From the NCBI GenBank assembly GCA_913020115.1, contig CAJWBQ010000028.1, positions 1 through 62,280 of the forward strand: a stretch of DNA of 62,280 nt. Direction: 5' to 3'. The notes beneath the pieces were generated by a model, which saw only the letters and a list, made by a program, of their open reading frames with translations, did not search any database and was not told where the DNA came from. Source of the DNA: an uncultured Cellvibrionales bacterium. GTDB lineage: Bacteria; Pseudomonadota; Gammaproteobacteria; Pseudomonadales; Cellvibrionaceae. Both the position numbers and the translations under genes were made by a program. Positions 26,222 through 35,732 of this stretch are shown piece after piece; the stretch's first letter is position 1, and every line of letters begins with the position of its first letter.

Positions 26222-26836
26222 TTATCTACGTTTTGCGCTGGAGAGATTTTTGTAGTTGTTGCATTCGTCGTGGCGGAAACAACTGACAAGATGATCGTTT
26301 ACCATTCCCGCTGACTGCATTAAGGCATAGGTTATAGTTGGGCCTACGAAGTTAAAGCCTTTTCGTTTTAGTTCTTTTGACATGCGTTCAGATTCTGGCG
26401 TGGTTGCGGGAACTTGATTGCTTTTTGTCCATTTGTTGACGATGGGCTCACCGTCTACAAAACTCCACAAAAAATCACTGAGCGTGATGCCTTGGTCTTT
26501 TAGGGCTAAATAAGCTTTGGCATTTTTAACGGCGCTTTGCACTTTTAGTCGATTGCGTATGATTTGAGGGTTTTGTAATAGCTTTTCAATTTTTTTGGGG
26601 GTGTAACGGGCAATTTTCTCAGCATTGAATTGGTCGTATACCTTTCGGTAGTTTTCACGCCTTTTTAATACGGTGATCCAAGATAGCCCCGCTTGTACGC
26701 CTTCTAGTAATATAAATTCAAAAAGAATTTCATCATTGAATAGCGGCATGCCCCACTCATTGTCGTGATAGTGTTGGTAGAGTTCATCCTCGCCGCACCA
26801 CTCGCAACGCCGTAGCGTTGGATCATTTGTTGTCAT
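26222..26836 (-). CDS. tag: DNA-3-methyladenine glycosylase I
   Basis: The protein is about 204 residues. It starts with RRCEWCGEDELYQHYHDNEWG, the zinc-binding and substrate region of Tag. It continues with LFEFILLEGVQAGLSWITVLKRRENYR, the helix-hairpin-helix core, and GFNFVGPTITYALMQSAGMVNDHLVSCFRH, where His and Cys complete the zinc site. Tag excises 3-methyladenine from alkylated DNA. The ATG at 26836 has AGGGA eight bases upstream; a GTG at 26839 is less well placed. It overlaps the YafY gene and is likely co-transcribed with it. Confidence 0.95.
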   Translation of the reverse strand: MTTNDPTLRRCEWCGEDELYQHYHDNEWGMPLFNDEILFEFILLEGVQAGLSWITVLKRRENYRKVYDQFNAEKIARYTPKKIEKLLQNPQIIRNRLKVQSAVKNAKAYLALKDQGITLSDFLWSFVDGEPIVNKWTKSNQVPATTPESERMSKELKRKGFNFVGPTITYALMQSAGMVNDHLVSCFRHDECNNYKNLSSAKRR

Positions 26837-27521
26837 CACAGTTGTCCCTCACGGTGCTTAGGAAGTGGTTAAGGCTGCAGGTTTTGTGGGTGGTGAAGAC
26901 TTTGTCTGTCTCCACCAAGTCTTTAATTCTGTCTAAACGAAATTCACGGTAGTCATCTCTCAGTGTACACCAGGCAATCATGGTCCACACTTTACCCCAA
27001 AATACGAGGCCGAGAGGGAGTAGGGTTCTCGCGGAATGCTCACCGTCGGCGCGCTGATAGTTAACTACTATGGAGTGCTGAAGACGGACTGCCTGGCGAA
27101 TGGTTTTACTGTGTGCGGTGAGGGCTTCGTTGTCTCCATAGTTGGGAACTTGAATGCTCACATCGGCGTCCAAATCTCGCAGTTCATCTGGCAATACAGC
27201 GAGAATCTTTTGCAGGGCGCTGCTGGCGGCACTGGACATTTGTTTGTCGCCCCAGGCCCTAATCATTCTGGCGCCTAATAACAATGATTCCACTTCGTCG
27301 CGGTCGAACATCAGGGGGGGGAGTTGGAAATGGCGATGAATACGATAACCGACACCGGCTTCACCTTCGACAGGCACGCCTGATAAACTGAGCGCCTGAA
27401 CGTCGCGGTAGATCGTGCGCTCTGAAACTTCCAGTAATTCGCTAAGGTATCTGGCGGTTAATGCACCGCGCCGATTGCGCAGTATATTCACAAGTTGAAA
27501 TAGGCGTTCGGCGCGGCGCAT
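26823..27521 (-). CDS. YafY-type transcriptional regulator (HTH_11 + WYL)
   Basis: The protein has 232 residues. The N-terminal winged helix (about 1-60) has RRAERLFQLVNILRNRRG and the recognition element LLEVSERTIYRDVQALSLSGVPV. A WYL domain (about 135-210) has RQAVRLQHSIVVNYQRADGE, RTLLPLGLVFWGKVWTMIAWC and DDYREFRLDRI. WYL regulators sense ligands, often nucleic acids or nucleotides, and many act in DNA-damage responses. Overlap with tag on one side and a small unknown gene on the other suggest it controls this little operon. No Shine-Dalgarno is evident before the ATG. Confidence 0.9.
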   Translation of the reverse strand: MRRAERLFQLVNILRNRRGALTARYLSELLEVSERTIYRDVQALSLSGVPVEGEAGVGYRIHRHFQLPPLMFDRDEVESLLLGARMIRAWGDKQMSSAASSALQKILAVLPDELRDLDADVSIQVPNYGDNEALTAHSKTIRQAVRLQHSIVVNYQRADGEHSARTLLPLGLVFWGKVWTMIAWCTLRDDYREFRLDRIKDLVETDKVFTTHKTCSLNHFLSTVRDNCDDNK

Positions 27522-27607
27522 TAAAGTTTAGCTCAGTCGGTAGTTTGAATAGGTTCCATAGTACGTCTAAATTTGCTGAAAACAAATATGATGTTTCGAG
27601 ATTTGGA

Positions 27608-27919
27608 CTAGCTATTACAGGCCGAAGTTTGTATGTCTGCAGTGGTAATCATCACGGACGCTCCATTGATCATGGGCATGAATTCACTCGCGACATCGCT
27701 ATCGGTAAAAGCGGCTTCCATTGATTCGGCCGAGTTTCTATCTGTGAAGTAAACGGTGTCTAACCACTGGCCATCGGCTTCCTGAGCAAGAGTTCTGTAC
27801 TCAAAGCCAGAGTGCATTTTCATAAAGCTGTCCATTTTTGCACTGGCTTCTAGAAAGGCTCCCTTTGTGTACTCATTATTCAGTTGGAATTGATACATCT
27901 TCATGAATTTTGCAGGCAT
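27608..27919 (-). CDS. Small hypothetical protein, possible ABM/dimeric alpha-beta barrel fold
   Basis: The protein has 103 residues. The pattern (FLEASAKMDSFMKMHSGFEYRTLAQEADGQWLDTVYFTDRNSAESMEAAF) resembles antibiotic-biosynthesis-monooxygenase-like dimeric barrels: a helix, a strand ending in GFEYR, and a second strand containing WLDTVYF. No catalytic residues can be assigned. AAGGGA lies eight bases before the ATG. It precedes the YafY regulator by 86 bp on the same strand and could be its target. It is divergent from the pip gene. Confidence 0.65.
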   Translation of the reverse strand: MPAKFMKMYQFQLNNEYTKGAFLEASAKMDSFMKMHSGFEYRTLAQEADGQWLDTVYFTDRNSAESMEAAFTDSDVASEFMPMINGASVMITTADIQTSACNS

Positions 27920-28079
27920 TGCGTATTCCCTTTTTTGTCGTTAAGTCATCTTGAAGCAGTATCATAGCGGGAGGCTGCTGACAGAATATGTCAGTAGTGA
28001 TTGCGGTTGGCGCAATAAGGGACTTGTGGCATTGTAGGGTACTGAGCCTCTTCATTGTCTAGCGATTAAAGGTAGCGTC

Positions 28080-29033
28080 ATGCTAATTCACTATCCCGAC
28101 ATAAAACCTTACAAAACGCACCGTTTAGCGGTAGATGATCTACATACACTCTATATTGAGGAGTGTGGAAGCCCTGATGGCATTCCCGCGATTGTTGTTC
28201 ACGGCGGCCCAGGTGGCGGCTGTAGTAAAGCCGACCGCTGCTTTTTTGATCCGGAGAAATACCGCATTATTGTCTTTGATCAACGTGGTGCGGGTCGATC
28301 CACCCCTCATGCTGAATTGACGGACAATACCACCGATCACCTGGTTGCTGATCTAGAGCGTATTCGTGAAGCCCTTAATGTGGAGCAGTGGATATTATTT
28401 GGGGGTTCTTGGGGGTCTACGCTTGCGTTAATTTATGCGCAAACTCATTCAGAGAGTGTGCTGGGCTTAGTGTTGCGAGGTGTATTTCTTTGCCGTCAAC
28501 AAGACTTTGACTGGCTCTATCAAAGTGGCGCTAGCCGCATCTTTCCTGATTACTGGGAAGATTTTTTACGCCCCATTCCAGATGGCGAACGTGGCGATCT
28601 GATGGCAGCCTATTATCAACGACTGACGGGCAGTAATGAGTTGGCTAAAATGGCGGCCGCTAAGGCTTGGTCACTTTGGGAGGGCCGATGCGCTACTTTA
28701 AGGCCTAGCGCAAAAGTAATAGAGTCTTTTGCAGATCCTCACAAAGCCGTTTCTCTATCGCGTATCGAGGCGCATTACTTCGTTAATGGTGGTTTTATAG
28801 AGGAAAATCAAATCCTCCTAAACGCAGATAAGTTGGAAGGTATTCCTGGTATTATCGTGCACGGTCGCTACGATATGGTCTGTGCCATTGATAATGCGCA
28901 CAGCCTCCATCGCCGCTGGGCTGACTCTGAGCTTCACATAGTGCGAGACGCGGGGCATTCTTCTTCTGAACCTAGCATAGTGGATGCGTTGATTCGCGCG
29001 ACACGTGATATGTCACAACGATTTGAGCGGTAA
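28080..29033 (+). CDS. pip: Proline iminopeptidase (alpha/beta hydrolase)
   Basis: The protein has 317 residues, the family length. HGGPGGG (41-47) forms the oxyanion region, FDQRGAGRS (66-74) is the family signature, and the nucleophile Ser110 sits in GGSWGS. HGRYDMVC contributes the acid and DAGHSS the catalytic His near residue 297. The enzyme removes N-terminal proline from small peptides in the cytoplasm. It is followed by dtd after 28 bp and then a small membrane protein, probably one transcript. Related S33 hydrolases with other substrates cannot be fully excluded. Confidence 0.92.
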   Translation: MLIHYPDIKPYKTHRLAVDDLHTLYIEECGSPDGIPAIVVHGGPGGGCSKADRCFFDPEKYRIIVFDQRGAGRSTPHAELTDNTTDHLVADLERIREALNVEQWILFGGSWGSTLALIYAQTHSESVLGLVLRGVFLCRQQDFDWLYQSGASRIFPDYWEDFLRPIPDGERGDLMAAYYQRLTGSNELAKMAAAKAWSLWEGRCATLRPSAKVIESFADPHKAVSLSRIEAHYFVNGGFIEENQILLNADKLEGIPGIIVHGRYDMVCAIDNAHSLHRRWADSELHIVRDAGHSSSEPSIVDALIRATRDMSQRFER

Positions 29034-29061
29034 TAAAGTCGTCAAAACCTGATTTAAAATT

Positions 29062-29499
29062 ATGAAAGCATTGATTCAAAGAGTAAGCCACGCAAGCGTG
29101 GAGGTGAATAGCGAGAGAGTAGGAGAAATTGGTCCCGGTTTACTGGTATTCCTCGGTATAGACAAAGGAGACAATGAAGCGGGGGCCGATAAGCTTATTG
29201 CTAAATTGCTCGCTTACCGGATATTTGCCGATGATATCGGGCGAATGAATGCCAGTGTTCAAGATATCGTAGGTGGTGTATTACTTGTCTCCCAATTCAC
29301 TTTGTCGGCCGATACAAAAAAAGGCCTGCGACCGAGCTTCTCTAGTGCAGCCTCACCAGCCGAGGCCGAGAGACTCTACCAATATGTCGAGATGCAAATA
29401 AGGGCTAAGCACAGTAATGTAGCCACAGGAATATTTGCGGCTGACATGAAAGTAAATCTGCTAAATGATGGGCCTGTGACCTTTATGTTGGAGGTCTAG
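29062..29499 (+). CDS. dtd: D-aminoacyl-tRNA deacylase
   Basis: The protein has 145 residues, exactly the usual size. It starts MKALIQRVSHASVEV. It has GLLVFLGIDKGDNE, the SQFTLSADTKKGLRPSF motif with the active-site region, and the C-terminal NDGPVTFMLEV with the Gly-Pro dipeptide that enforces chiral selection. Dtd hydrolyses D-amino acids, and glycine from mischarged tRNAs. It follows pip closely, as in several proteobacteria. Confidence 0.97.
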   Translation: MKALIQRVSHASVEVNSERVGEIGPGLLVFLGIDKGDNEAGADKLIAKLLAYRIFADDIGRMNASVQDIVGGVLLVSQFTLSADTKKGLRPSFSSAASPAEAERLYQYVEMQIRAKHSNVATGIFAADMKVNLLNDGPVTFMLEV

Positions 29500-29589
29500 C
29501 CTTGCTTACTTGTGATTTCAGGAAAGCTGCGGTAGTTTTACCTATCATAATTGCACAATCAAAATAAAAATCAATTTCGGAGAAATGCT

Positions 29590-29811
29590 ATGGAACCCGC
29601 CTCAGCAACCTTATTAACCTTCGGTGTTATCTTACTGTTTGGCAGCTGGTTACTTATGTTAAAAGAGTCATTTGAGGAAGATTTCACCTGGGGATTAACC
29701 ACGCTCTTTGTTCCCCCTCTCGCCTATTTTTACGGATTTTTTGCTTGGGAAAGAGCTAAAGAAGCCATTGTGATGAGTTTATTTGGCTGGGTCCTAATTT
29801 TTCTAGCATAA
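29590..29811 (+). CDS. Small membrane protein, function unknown
   Basis: The protein has 73 residues with hydrophobic segments around 6-24, 34-48 and 57-72, separated by a charged loop (LKESFEEDFTWG) and FFAWERAKEA. The ATG at 29590 has GGAGAAA six bases upstream, better than the in-frame start at 29551. Coding status is supported by this ribosome site and the regular alternation of hydrophobic and charged stretches. No family is recognised with certainty. It follows dtd by 90 bp and converges with tatC. Confidence 0.6.
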   Translation: MEPASATLLTFGVILLFGSWLLMLKESFEEDFTWGLTTLFVPPLAYFYGFFAWERAKEAIVMSLFGWVLIFLA

Positions 29812-29952
29812 ACCTATAAGAGCAAATGCTAGGGTATGGAGGCAGAGCCCACCACGGATGAGTTATTCAATGCGTATTTTGCCTGGTGGGTGGGTCGAGT
29901 TGGCCTGAGCTTAGGCCTTCGCTGCTGTGGACCAGCTTGTAGGGCTTAGCGA

Positions 29953-30708
29953 TTAATCCCGTTTCTGTTTTATCATCCGGCCTAAGAAAATTCCCACTTC
30001 GAATAACATCCACATGGGCACCGCTAGGAGCGACTGGGAGATTACATCGGGTGGTGTTAGTAGCATGCCAAGAACAAAACACACCACCAGTACATAAGGT
30101 CGTTTTTTCGCTAAATTTTCCGCTGAAATGACGCCGGAAATGATTAATAGAATAGTTGCCACCGGGATTTCAAACGCCACGCCAAAGGCAAAGAATAGCT
30201 TCAAGACAAAATCTAAATAGCTTCCAATATCTGTCATCACCGCCACCCCTTCCGGGCCAACGCTTGTGAAGAATCCAAAAATCAGAGGAAATACCACGTA
30301 GTACGCAAAAGCCATGCCTGTGTAAAATAACAGAACACTGGAAATCAACAGTGGAATAGCGATTACTTTCTCATTGCGATAAAGCCCTGGCGCGATGAAA
30401 GACCACAGCTGATACAGTAAAAACGGAACCGCGAGTAATACCGATACAAACAGTGTCAGTTTAAACGGAGTGAGGAAGGGCGAAGCTACCTCAGTTGCAA
30501 TCATTGTACTGGATTCGGGTAGAAACTTTTGCAGAGGTGCCGCGACATAGGCATAAATGTCGTTGGCGAAATAAAACAAACAGGAAAAGGCGACGGCGAT
30601 ACTGCCAAGCGCTCGCAACAATCGGCTGCGCAGCTCAACTAAGTGAGCGACCAAAGGCAGCTCAACGTCAGTGCTCTCATTCGCCTTTTCAATATCTGTA
30701 TTACTCAT
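29953..30708 (-). CDS. tatC: Twin-arginine translocase subunit TatC
   Basis: The protein has 251 residues with six predicted membrane segments. Conserved pieces are [20 protein letters not shown] at the N-terminus (signal-peptide recognition), [35 protein letters not shown], the [10 protein letters not shown] loop and [21 protein letters not shown]. TatC recognises twin-arginine signal peptides of folded proteins and forms the core of the translocon. It overlaps tatB by four bases and ends the long minus-strand operon; no clear terminator was seen downstream. Confidence 0.97.
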   Translation of the reverse strand: MSNTDIEKANESTDVELPLVAHLVELRSRLLRALGSIAVAFSCLFYFANDIYAYVAAPLQKFLPESSTMIATEVASPFLTPFKLTLFVSVLLAVPFLLYQLWSFIAPGLYRNEKVIAIPLLISSVLLFYTGMAFAYYVVFPLIFGFFTSVGPEGVAVMTDIGSYLDFVLKLFFAFGVAFEIPVATILLIISGVISAENLAKKRPYVLVVCFVLGMLLTPPDVISQSLLAVPMWMLFEVGIFLGRMIKQKRD

Positions 30709-31115
30709 GATTCAGTCTTGCCTGCAGTGAGCTTAGGCTCAATCGGTGTGGCTGGTTCTGCTGTGCCTGGTTCATCTGCGGCGTTCGATGCAAGGTTTGA
30801 AGGCGTGTGAATGCCAGGCTCTCCCTCCTTGTCTGCGTCGTGCTCTAAATCACCAAGAGGGTTGTGAAGTGTGCGTTCAAACTCATCTTTTGTCGCTTGA
30901 AGGCTTCGCATCACATCTTCATTGTGAAGCTGTCGACGAATGTCGTCAGCCCCTATCTGTTGTTCCAATTCTTGACGAGTTTCGCGCAGGCTGCGTTTGA
31001 GGCGGCCAATCCACAGGGCAACCGTTCGCACAGTATCTGGTAGGCGCTCGGGGCCAATTACCACCAAGCCAACCACCGCCACAAGTACTAATTCGAAAAA
31101 ACCAATATCAAACAT
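30705..31115 (-). CDS. tatB: Sec-independent translocase subunit TatB
   Basis: The protein has 136 residues. The N-terminal membrane helix [26 protein letters not shown] is the TatB signature with Glu at position 8. An amphipathic helix ([27 protein letters not shown]) follows, then a polar, Pro/Glu/Ala-rich tail typical of TatB. It docks the Tat substrate with TatC. It lies five bases after tatA and overlaps tatC. Confidence 0.96.
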   Translation of the reverse strand: MFDIGFFELVLVAVVGLVVIGPERLPDTVRTVALWIGRLKRSLRETRQELEQQIGADDIRRQLHNEDVMRSLQATKDEFERTLHNPLGDLEHDADKEGEPGIHTPSNLASNAADEPGTAEPATPIEPKLTAGKTES

Positions 31116-31120
31116 AAGTT

Positions 31121-31360
31121 CTAGTTGTCTTTCTTTTGGTCAACTTTTTCTGCTTCGCCATTAATCACATTTTGTTGATCAAGGGTATCTGTTTTGTCTT
31201 CTACTTTAGTAGTGTCGTCTTCAGACATCGCCTTTTTGAAACCCTTAATTGCACTTCCTACATCACCGCCTAAACCGCGAAGACGCTTAGTGCCAAACAA
31301 CATAACTACAATGGCCAATACAATGAGTAATTGCCAAATGCTAATTCCACCTAAACCCAT
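31121..31360 (-). CDS. tatA: Sec-independent translocase subunit TatA
   Basis: The protein has 79 residues starting [31 protein letters not shown], the TatA signature with the FGTKRL hinge. An amphipathic helix [15 protein letters not shown] and a polar charged tail follow. TatA oligomerises to form the translocation pore or weakened membrane zone. ATG 31360 has GGAGG about eight bases upstream; a start at 31375 would add five residues not usual in TatA. Confidence 0.96.
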   Translation of the reverse strand: MGLGGISIWQLLIVLAIVVMLFGTKRLRGLGGDVGSAIKGFKKAMSEDDTTKVEDKTDTLDQQNVINGEAEKVDQKKDN

Positions 31361-31386
31361 GACTATCTCCTCCAATAAGTGTGTAT

Positions 31387-31722
31387 TTATTTCGGGGTGC
31401 GTGCGGCTTTTTCCGCTAAACCCGAAAGATTAAAACGCCGTGCTAGCTCATCAAGTACCGAGTCAGCGTTTTCGCCCAAATGCGAAAGCATAACCAGTGA
31501 ATGGAACCAAAGGTCGGCCGTTTCATAAATTAGCTCTTGATTGTCCCCCGATACAGCCGCGTCTTTTGCGGCTATAACGGTCTCGGTGCATTCCTCACCC
31601 ACCTTCTCGAGAATCTTGTTCAGGCCTTTTGCATGCAGGCTGGCAACGTAAGACGAGTCGGGGTCTGCACTTTCTCTGCGCTCGGCCAATATGGCATTTA
31701 GTTGCGTTAGTACGTTACTCAT
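31387..31722 (-). CDS. hisE: Phosphoribosyl-ATP pyrophosphatase
   Basis: The protein has 111 residues. [23 protein letters not shown] carries the MazG-like EExxE metal motif, and [20 protein letters not shown] carries the second ExxD motif. It performs the second step of histidine synthesis, hydrolysing phosphoribosyl-ATP to phosphoribosyl-AMP. It is a separate gene here, next to hisI, as in Pseudomonas, and not the fused hisIE of enterobacteria. Confidence 0.96.
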   Translation of the reverse strand: MSNVLTQLNAILAERRESADPDSSYVASLHAKGLNKILEKVGEECTETVIAAKDAAVSGDNQELIYETADLWFHSLVMLSHLGENADSVLDELARRFNLSGLAEKAARTPK

Positions 31723-31746
31723 TTTGCTGTCTCGTATCGGCCAATG

Positions 31747-32142
31747 TTAATAAATGTCGCTAGGGTCTTTTATCACAGGGTCTACTGTTTGCCACTCGCC
31801 ATCGTTCAATTCGCGATAAAAACAAGACTCTCGGCCGGTGTGGCAGGCAATGCCACCCAATTGTTCCACCTGTAAAACTAATACGTCAGCATCGCAATCC
31901 AAACGGATCTCGTGCAACTTTTGTATATGGCCGGAAGACTCCCCTTTGCGCCAAAGTTGACTGCGAGAGCGAGACCAGTAAACCGCGCGATTTTCAGCCG
32001 CGCTCAAAGCCAATGATTCGGCATTCATCCAGGCCATCATAAGAATACGACCGCTTTTATAGTCTTGGGCTATGGCTGGCACCAGGCCGTCAGCAGTCCA
32101 CTTAATCGCGTCTATGGCTTGCTGTGATAAAGTTTGGCTCAT
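31747..32142 (-). CDS. hisI: Phosphoribosyl-AMP cyclohydrolase
   Basis: The protein has 131 residues. Signature pieces are [39 protein letters not shown], and [31 protein letters not shown], in which Asp and Cys residues bind magnesium and zinc. It opens the purine ring of phosphoribosyl-AMP, the third histidine step. It lies 24 bp upstream of hisE and 41 bp after ubiB in the same orientation. Confidence 0.97.
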   Translation of the reverse strand: MSQTLSQQAIDAIKWTADGLVPAIAQDYKSGRILMMAWMNAESLALSAAENRAVYWSRSRSQLWRKGESSGHIQKLHEIRLDCDADVLVLQVEQLGGIACHTGRESCFYRELNDGEWQTVDPVIKDPSDIY

Positions 32143-32183
32143 GCTTGTTGCTCTAATTTGTTCGCCGTTTAATTAGCGCTATT

Positions 32184-33815
32184 CTATCGCAAAATTAGCG
32201 CTAGTGCCCCAATGCTGACCAGTAATAATGACTGCGGCGGCAGTTGGCTTAATTGTTGTGTCAGGCCGGGCCAAGCTGTGACTGCGGCTCCAGTGAGCGC
32301 TAGGCCAGCAATGATTAATCGACTTCGGTGCCGGCGACTCGCCTGCTGCTGCTTGGCGAGCAGTTGTTTTGTCTGCTGTAGTTCTGGGCCTAGGTCACTC
32401 ATGCCCTGAATTCGGTCAAGTGCATTGAATATGAGGTGCGGCACCATAGGAAAGCTCTCCATCCATTCAGGGCCGTGACGTTTGAGTTCGCCCCATAGGC
32501 TTTTTGGATGGAAGCGGTTTTCAAGCCAGCGTTCAAGGTAGGGATGTGCCGTGCCCCATAGATCGAGATCGGGGTAGAGTTGGCGGCCTAGGCCCTCGAT
32601 GTTCAGCAAGGTTTTTTGTAATAATACCAATTGAGGCTGAACTTCCATGTCAAAACGTCTGGCGGTCTGGAAAAGCGATACCAAAACCTGGCCAAATGAA
32701 ATGTCTTTCAGTGGTTTCTCAAAAATGGGTTCGCAAACACTGCGAATGGCTGCCTCAAATTCATTGATGCGGGTGCCTTTAGGCACCCATCCGCTTTGCA
32801 CATGAAGTTCGGCAACTTGGCGATAGTCACGGCGAAACATCGCCAGTAAGTTGCGAGCTAAATAATATTGGTCTTCTCGTGTGAGTACACCCACTATAGC
32901 CAGATCTACAGCGATGTACTGTGGGCGCTCCGGTGTATTTTTGGCCACAAAAATATTGCCGGGATGCATGTCGGCATGGAAAAAGTTGTGATCAAAAACT
33001 TGCGTGAAAAATATCTCGACCCCGCGTTCTGCGAGCAGTTTCATATCGGTATTTTGTGCTTCTAATTCAGCGATGTTGCTGACGGGAATACCGTAGATGC
33101 GTTCCATGACCATGATATCTCGGCGACAATAGTCCCAGTAAACCTCGGGCACATAGAGCAGGGGTGATGTGGCAAAGTTACGTCGAAGCTGAGAAGCATT
33201 TGCGGCCTCGCGCTGCAAATTTAGCTCGTCAAAAATTGTATGGCGATAATCTTCTACGACTTCTTCAGGGCGAAGACGTTTACCCTCGGCACTAAAGCGG
33301 GCGATTAGGCGGGCGATAATTTGCAGCAGACCGAGGTCTTGTTCAATAATATTTTCTATGCCTGGGCGGATGATTTTCACTACCACATCTTCCCCGCTCT
33401 TTAGGGTGGCGGCATGAACTTGTGCGACTGAAGCCGATGCGAGAGGTTCGATACTGAATGTCGCAAAAATGTCTTCAACGGGTGCGCCCAGTGCGGACTC
33501 AACTAAAGCTCGAAAAGTGTCGTTGGCAAAGGGGGGGACATTGTCCTGTAGCTGATCAAGTTCTTTAACAATATCGGCTGGTATTAAATCGGGGCGAGTT
33601 GATAGGAGTTGTCCAAACTTTATAAAAATAGGGCCTAGGTCTTCGCAGGCTTTACGCAGTCGGGCGCCGCGATTTAGCTTGGGTGCTGATTTGAACTTTA
33701 CGAAAAATAGAATGCACCTAAGAAATAGGGGTCTGTTCTGGCTTTCTAATAAGGTGTCGAGTCGATAGCGAATAATAATCCGGAAAATTTGCAGCAAGCG
33801 CCATAATTCGCTCAC
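32184..33815 (-). CDS. ubiB: Ubiquinone biosynthesis regulatory kinase-like protein UbiB
   Basis: The protein has 543 residues, typical length. Markers of the atypical kinase family are [20 protein letters not shown] (KxGQ motif), the Ala-rich loop [16 protein letters not shown], the catalytic [12 protein letters not shown] and the following AVDLAIVG (DFG-like). Two hydrophobic C-terminal segments (about 500-543) anchor it in the inner membrane. UbiB is needed for aerobic ubiquinone assembly and is thought to use ATPase activity to extract lipid intermediates. The start is GTG, overlapping the ubiJ stop by four bases. Confidence 0.96.
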   Translation of the reverse strand: MSELWRLLQIFRIIIRYRLDTLLESQNRPLFLRCILFFVKFKSAPKLNRGARLRKACEDLGPIFIKFGQLLSTRPDLIPADIVKELDQLQDNVPPFANDTFRALVESALGAPVEDIFATFSIEPLASASVAQVHAATLKSGEDVVVKIIRPGIENIIEQDLGLLQIIARLIARFSAEGKRLRPEEVVEDYRHTIFDELNLQREAANASQLRRNFATSPLLYVPEVYWDYCRRDIMVMERIYGIPVSNIAELEAQNTDMKLLAERGVEIFFTQVFDHNFFHADMHPGNIFVAKNTPERPQYIAVDLAIVGVLTREDQYYLARNLLAMFRRDYRQVAELHVQSGWVPKGTRINEFEAAIRSVCEPIFEKPLKDISFGQVLVSLFQTARRFDMEVQPQLVLLQKTLLNIEGLGRQLYPDLDLWGTAHPYLERWLENRFHPKSLWGELKRHGPEWMESFPMVPHLIFNALDRIQGMSDLGPELQQTKQLLAKQQQASRRHRSRLIIAGLALTGAAVTAWPGLTQQLSQLPPQSLLLVSIGALALILR

Positions 33816-34462
33816 GTTTTGATTATCCTTGCGATACGCTGCTCTAGTCGGTCTACGCTCATTCTCAATTCATCCACCTCTTGGTAAAACGATTCTAGTT
33901 CGGGTTTTGCTGGCAGAGATTTTAATTCTTCGGTGAGATATTCGCTGACCAAGCGTTGGCCTGACAGTATTCGGTGTTGTGCCCACCCTGCGAGGGAACG
34001 AATTCTATTTGCCAGGCTATGACCGAGTAGGTCGCCCATTAACTGATTTAAGGCGTCTTCCCAATCTATATCCATTTGCTTTAATAGGGTTTGCATATCG
34101 CTGAGCAAAGCTGTGCTGCCCATTACAGTGACGCCGGAGTTGGCGAGTGTGCTGGAATCTTTTAAAGCCAGCGCTGCGATGGCTAAGAAGGGGCCGCTCA
34201 AATGTGTTGTGGGAGAGCATTGTTGGTCTGGGTCAGCAAACACACGCAAGCTTTGGTTTTCAGTTTTTGTAGCTTGCAGGTAGATTGTAAACGGCGGCTG
34301 TGTAGATTCCACGGCGAGAATTTGACCCGCCAGCTTTGCGAGTGCAGAGCGGGTGCCAGGGTCGTATTTTAATGCGGCATTAATGGCACTTTCTAGTGCG
34401 GCGAGGGCCGCAGTGCTCAAGGTGGGATCTAATGTACTTTGGTTTGGCGCGTTGTCATCCAT
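33812..34462 (-). CDS. ubiJ: Ubiquinone biosynthesis accessory factor UbiJ
   Basis: The protein is about 216 residues. The N-terminal half is an SCP2-like lipid-binding domain (about 5-110, [18 protein letters not shown] and [22 protein letters not shown]). The C-terminus is a coiled coil ([24 protein letters not shown]). UbiJ holds hydrophobic ubiquinone intermediates within the Ubi complex. The ATG at 34462 lies just after the ubiE stop, and a longer in-frame start at 34507 would lie within ubiE. Order ubiE-ubiJ-ubiB is the standard gammaproteobacterial operon. Confidence 0.93.
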   Translation of the reverse strand: MDDNAPNQSTLDPTLSTAALAALESAINAALKYDPGTRSALAKLAGQILAVESTQPPFTIYLQATKTENQSLRVFADPDQQCSPTTHLSGPFLAIAALALKDSSTLANSGVTVMGSTALLSDMQTLLKQMDIDWEDALNQLMGDLLGHSLANRIRSLAGWAQHRILSGQRLVSEYLTEELKSLPAKPELESFYQEVDELRMSVDRLEQRIARIIKT

Positions 34463-34469
34463 AGGAATG

Positions 34470-35219
34470 CTAGGGCTTAATGCCTTTGTGGAGAGCAACA
34501 ATACCACCAGTCATATTGTAGAATTTGGTTTCGCCGAACCCCGCCTCATCCATCATGTTTTTAAGTGTTTGCTGGTCGGGGTGCATGCGAATGGATTCTG
34601 CGAGGTAGCGATAGCTGTCGGCGTCATCAGTGATCACTTTGCCCATAAAAGGCAATAATTTGAACGAGTAGGTGTCGTAAACCTTCCCCAATAAGCTGCT
34701 TTTTGGTTTAGAAAATTCAAGAACCAATAAGCGCCCACCCGGCTTTAAGACTCGCAACATAGAGCGCAGGGCAAGGTCTTTATCGGTGACATTGCGCAAG
34801 CCAAAGGCAATCGTAATACAGTCGAAAGTGTTATCGGCGTAGGGCAAGAATTGAGCATCCGCCTGTGACACGACAACATTGCCCGCAGCACCTCGATCGA
34901 GCAGGCGGTCGCGCCCCACTTTAAGCATTGATTCATTTATGTCGGCGAGCACGACCAGTCCATTCTCACCCACAATACGAGAGAATTTGAAGCTTAAGTC
35001 GCCTGTGCCCCCTGCAATATCGAGCACTTTATCGCCGGCCCTTACGCCGGAAACCTCAATAGTGAAACGTTTCCATAGGCGGTGCACGCCCGCAGACATC
35101 AGATCGTTCATGAGGTCGTATTTGGCGGCTACAGAATGAAACACATCGGCAACTCGGCCGGCCTTTTCGTCAACGGCAACTTCTTCGTAACCGAAGTGGG
35201 TGGTTTTTTTCTCTGTCAT
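34470..35219 (-). CDS. ubiE: Ubiquinone/menaquinone C-methyltransferase
   Basis: The protein has 249 residues. It starts [36 protein letters not shown], the UbiE signature, followed by SAM-binding motif [14 protein letters not shown] and the second UbiE signature [39 protein letters not shown]. It methylates carbon 2 of the demethylated quinone head group, serving ubiquinone and, where present, menaquinone. It is the first gene of the ubi group on this strand; 108 bp separate it from the DUF971 gene upstream. Confidence 0.97.
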   Translation of the reverse strand: MTEKKTTHFGYEEVAVDEKAGRVADVFHSVAAKYDLMNDLMSAGVHRLWKRFTIEVSGVRAGDKVLDIAGGTGDLSFKFSRIVGENGLVVLADINESMLKVGRDRLLDRGAAGNVVVSQADAQFLPYADNTFDCITIAFGLRNVTDKDLALRSMLRVLKPGGRLLVLEFSKPKSSLLGKVYDTYSFKLLPFMGKVITDDADSYRYLAESIRMHPDQQTLKNMMDEAGFGETKFYNMTGGIVALHKGIKP

Positions 35220-35327
35220 GAGTTTGGGTGAGACTTACTCGGCTGGTTTAGGGAGAGTTATTGTACGGTTCGGGTTAGGGGATTGCCAGTGACTTTGCGC
35301 GACTGAAGAAAGGCGCCGCTAGCTTCC

Positions 35328-35705
35328 CTAGGGATCCATTAATCGTACACCCTGGGTGCCAGGATCTCGGGTTTGATGGGCTTCATGCAGTTTTGCTAGA
35401 TAAACGTCCCACATGGCCTCTTGGTTGTTCGCTAGGCGATAGAGATATTCCCAGGTGAAAATGCCTGAATCATGGCCGTCATCGAAGCTGGGTCGAAGCG
35501 CGTAGTTGCCCACTCCTTCTAAGTTCGTAATGCCAACATCTCGCTTGCCGGATTGGAGCACTTCTTGTCCGGGACCGTGACCTTTCACCTCGGCACTGGG
35601 TGAGTGTACACGCAAGTATTCAGCGCTGAGTGTGTACGCCTGATCACCAAAATGTAATTCAAGACATTTTGAGCGCTTGTGGAGCTGGATTTTACTGGGC
35701 ACCAT
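35328..35705 (-). CDS. DUF971 domain-containing protein (GBBH-like N-terminal domain)
   Basis: The protein has 125 residues. It contains IQLHKRSKCLELHFGDQAYTLSAEYLRVHSPSAEVKGHG and a C-terminal NYALRPSFDDGHDSGIFTWEYLYRL, both hallmarks of the gamma-butyrobetaine hydroxylase-like N-terminal domain. DUF971 proteins are linked by context to iron-sulfur or ubiquinone functions, but no activity is established. Position between hslU and ubiE is conserved in many gammaproteobacteria. It lies 27 bp after hslU, so it is probably on the heat-shock transcript. Confidence 0.9.
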   Translation of the reverse strand: MVPSKIQLHKRSKCLELHFGDQAYTLSAEYLRVHSPSAEVKGHGPGQEVLQSGKRDVGITNLEGVGNYALRPSFDDGHDSGIFTWEYLYRLANNQEAMWDVYLAKLHEAHQTRDPGTQGVRLMDP

Positions 35706-35732
35706 TATGTTGCGTCCGCTTAGGGTTGAGCG

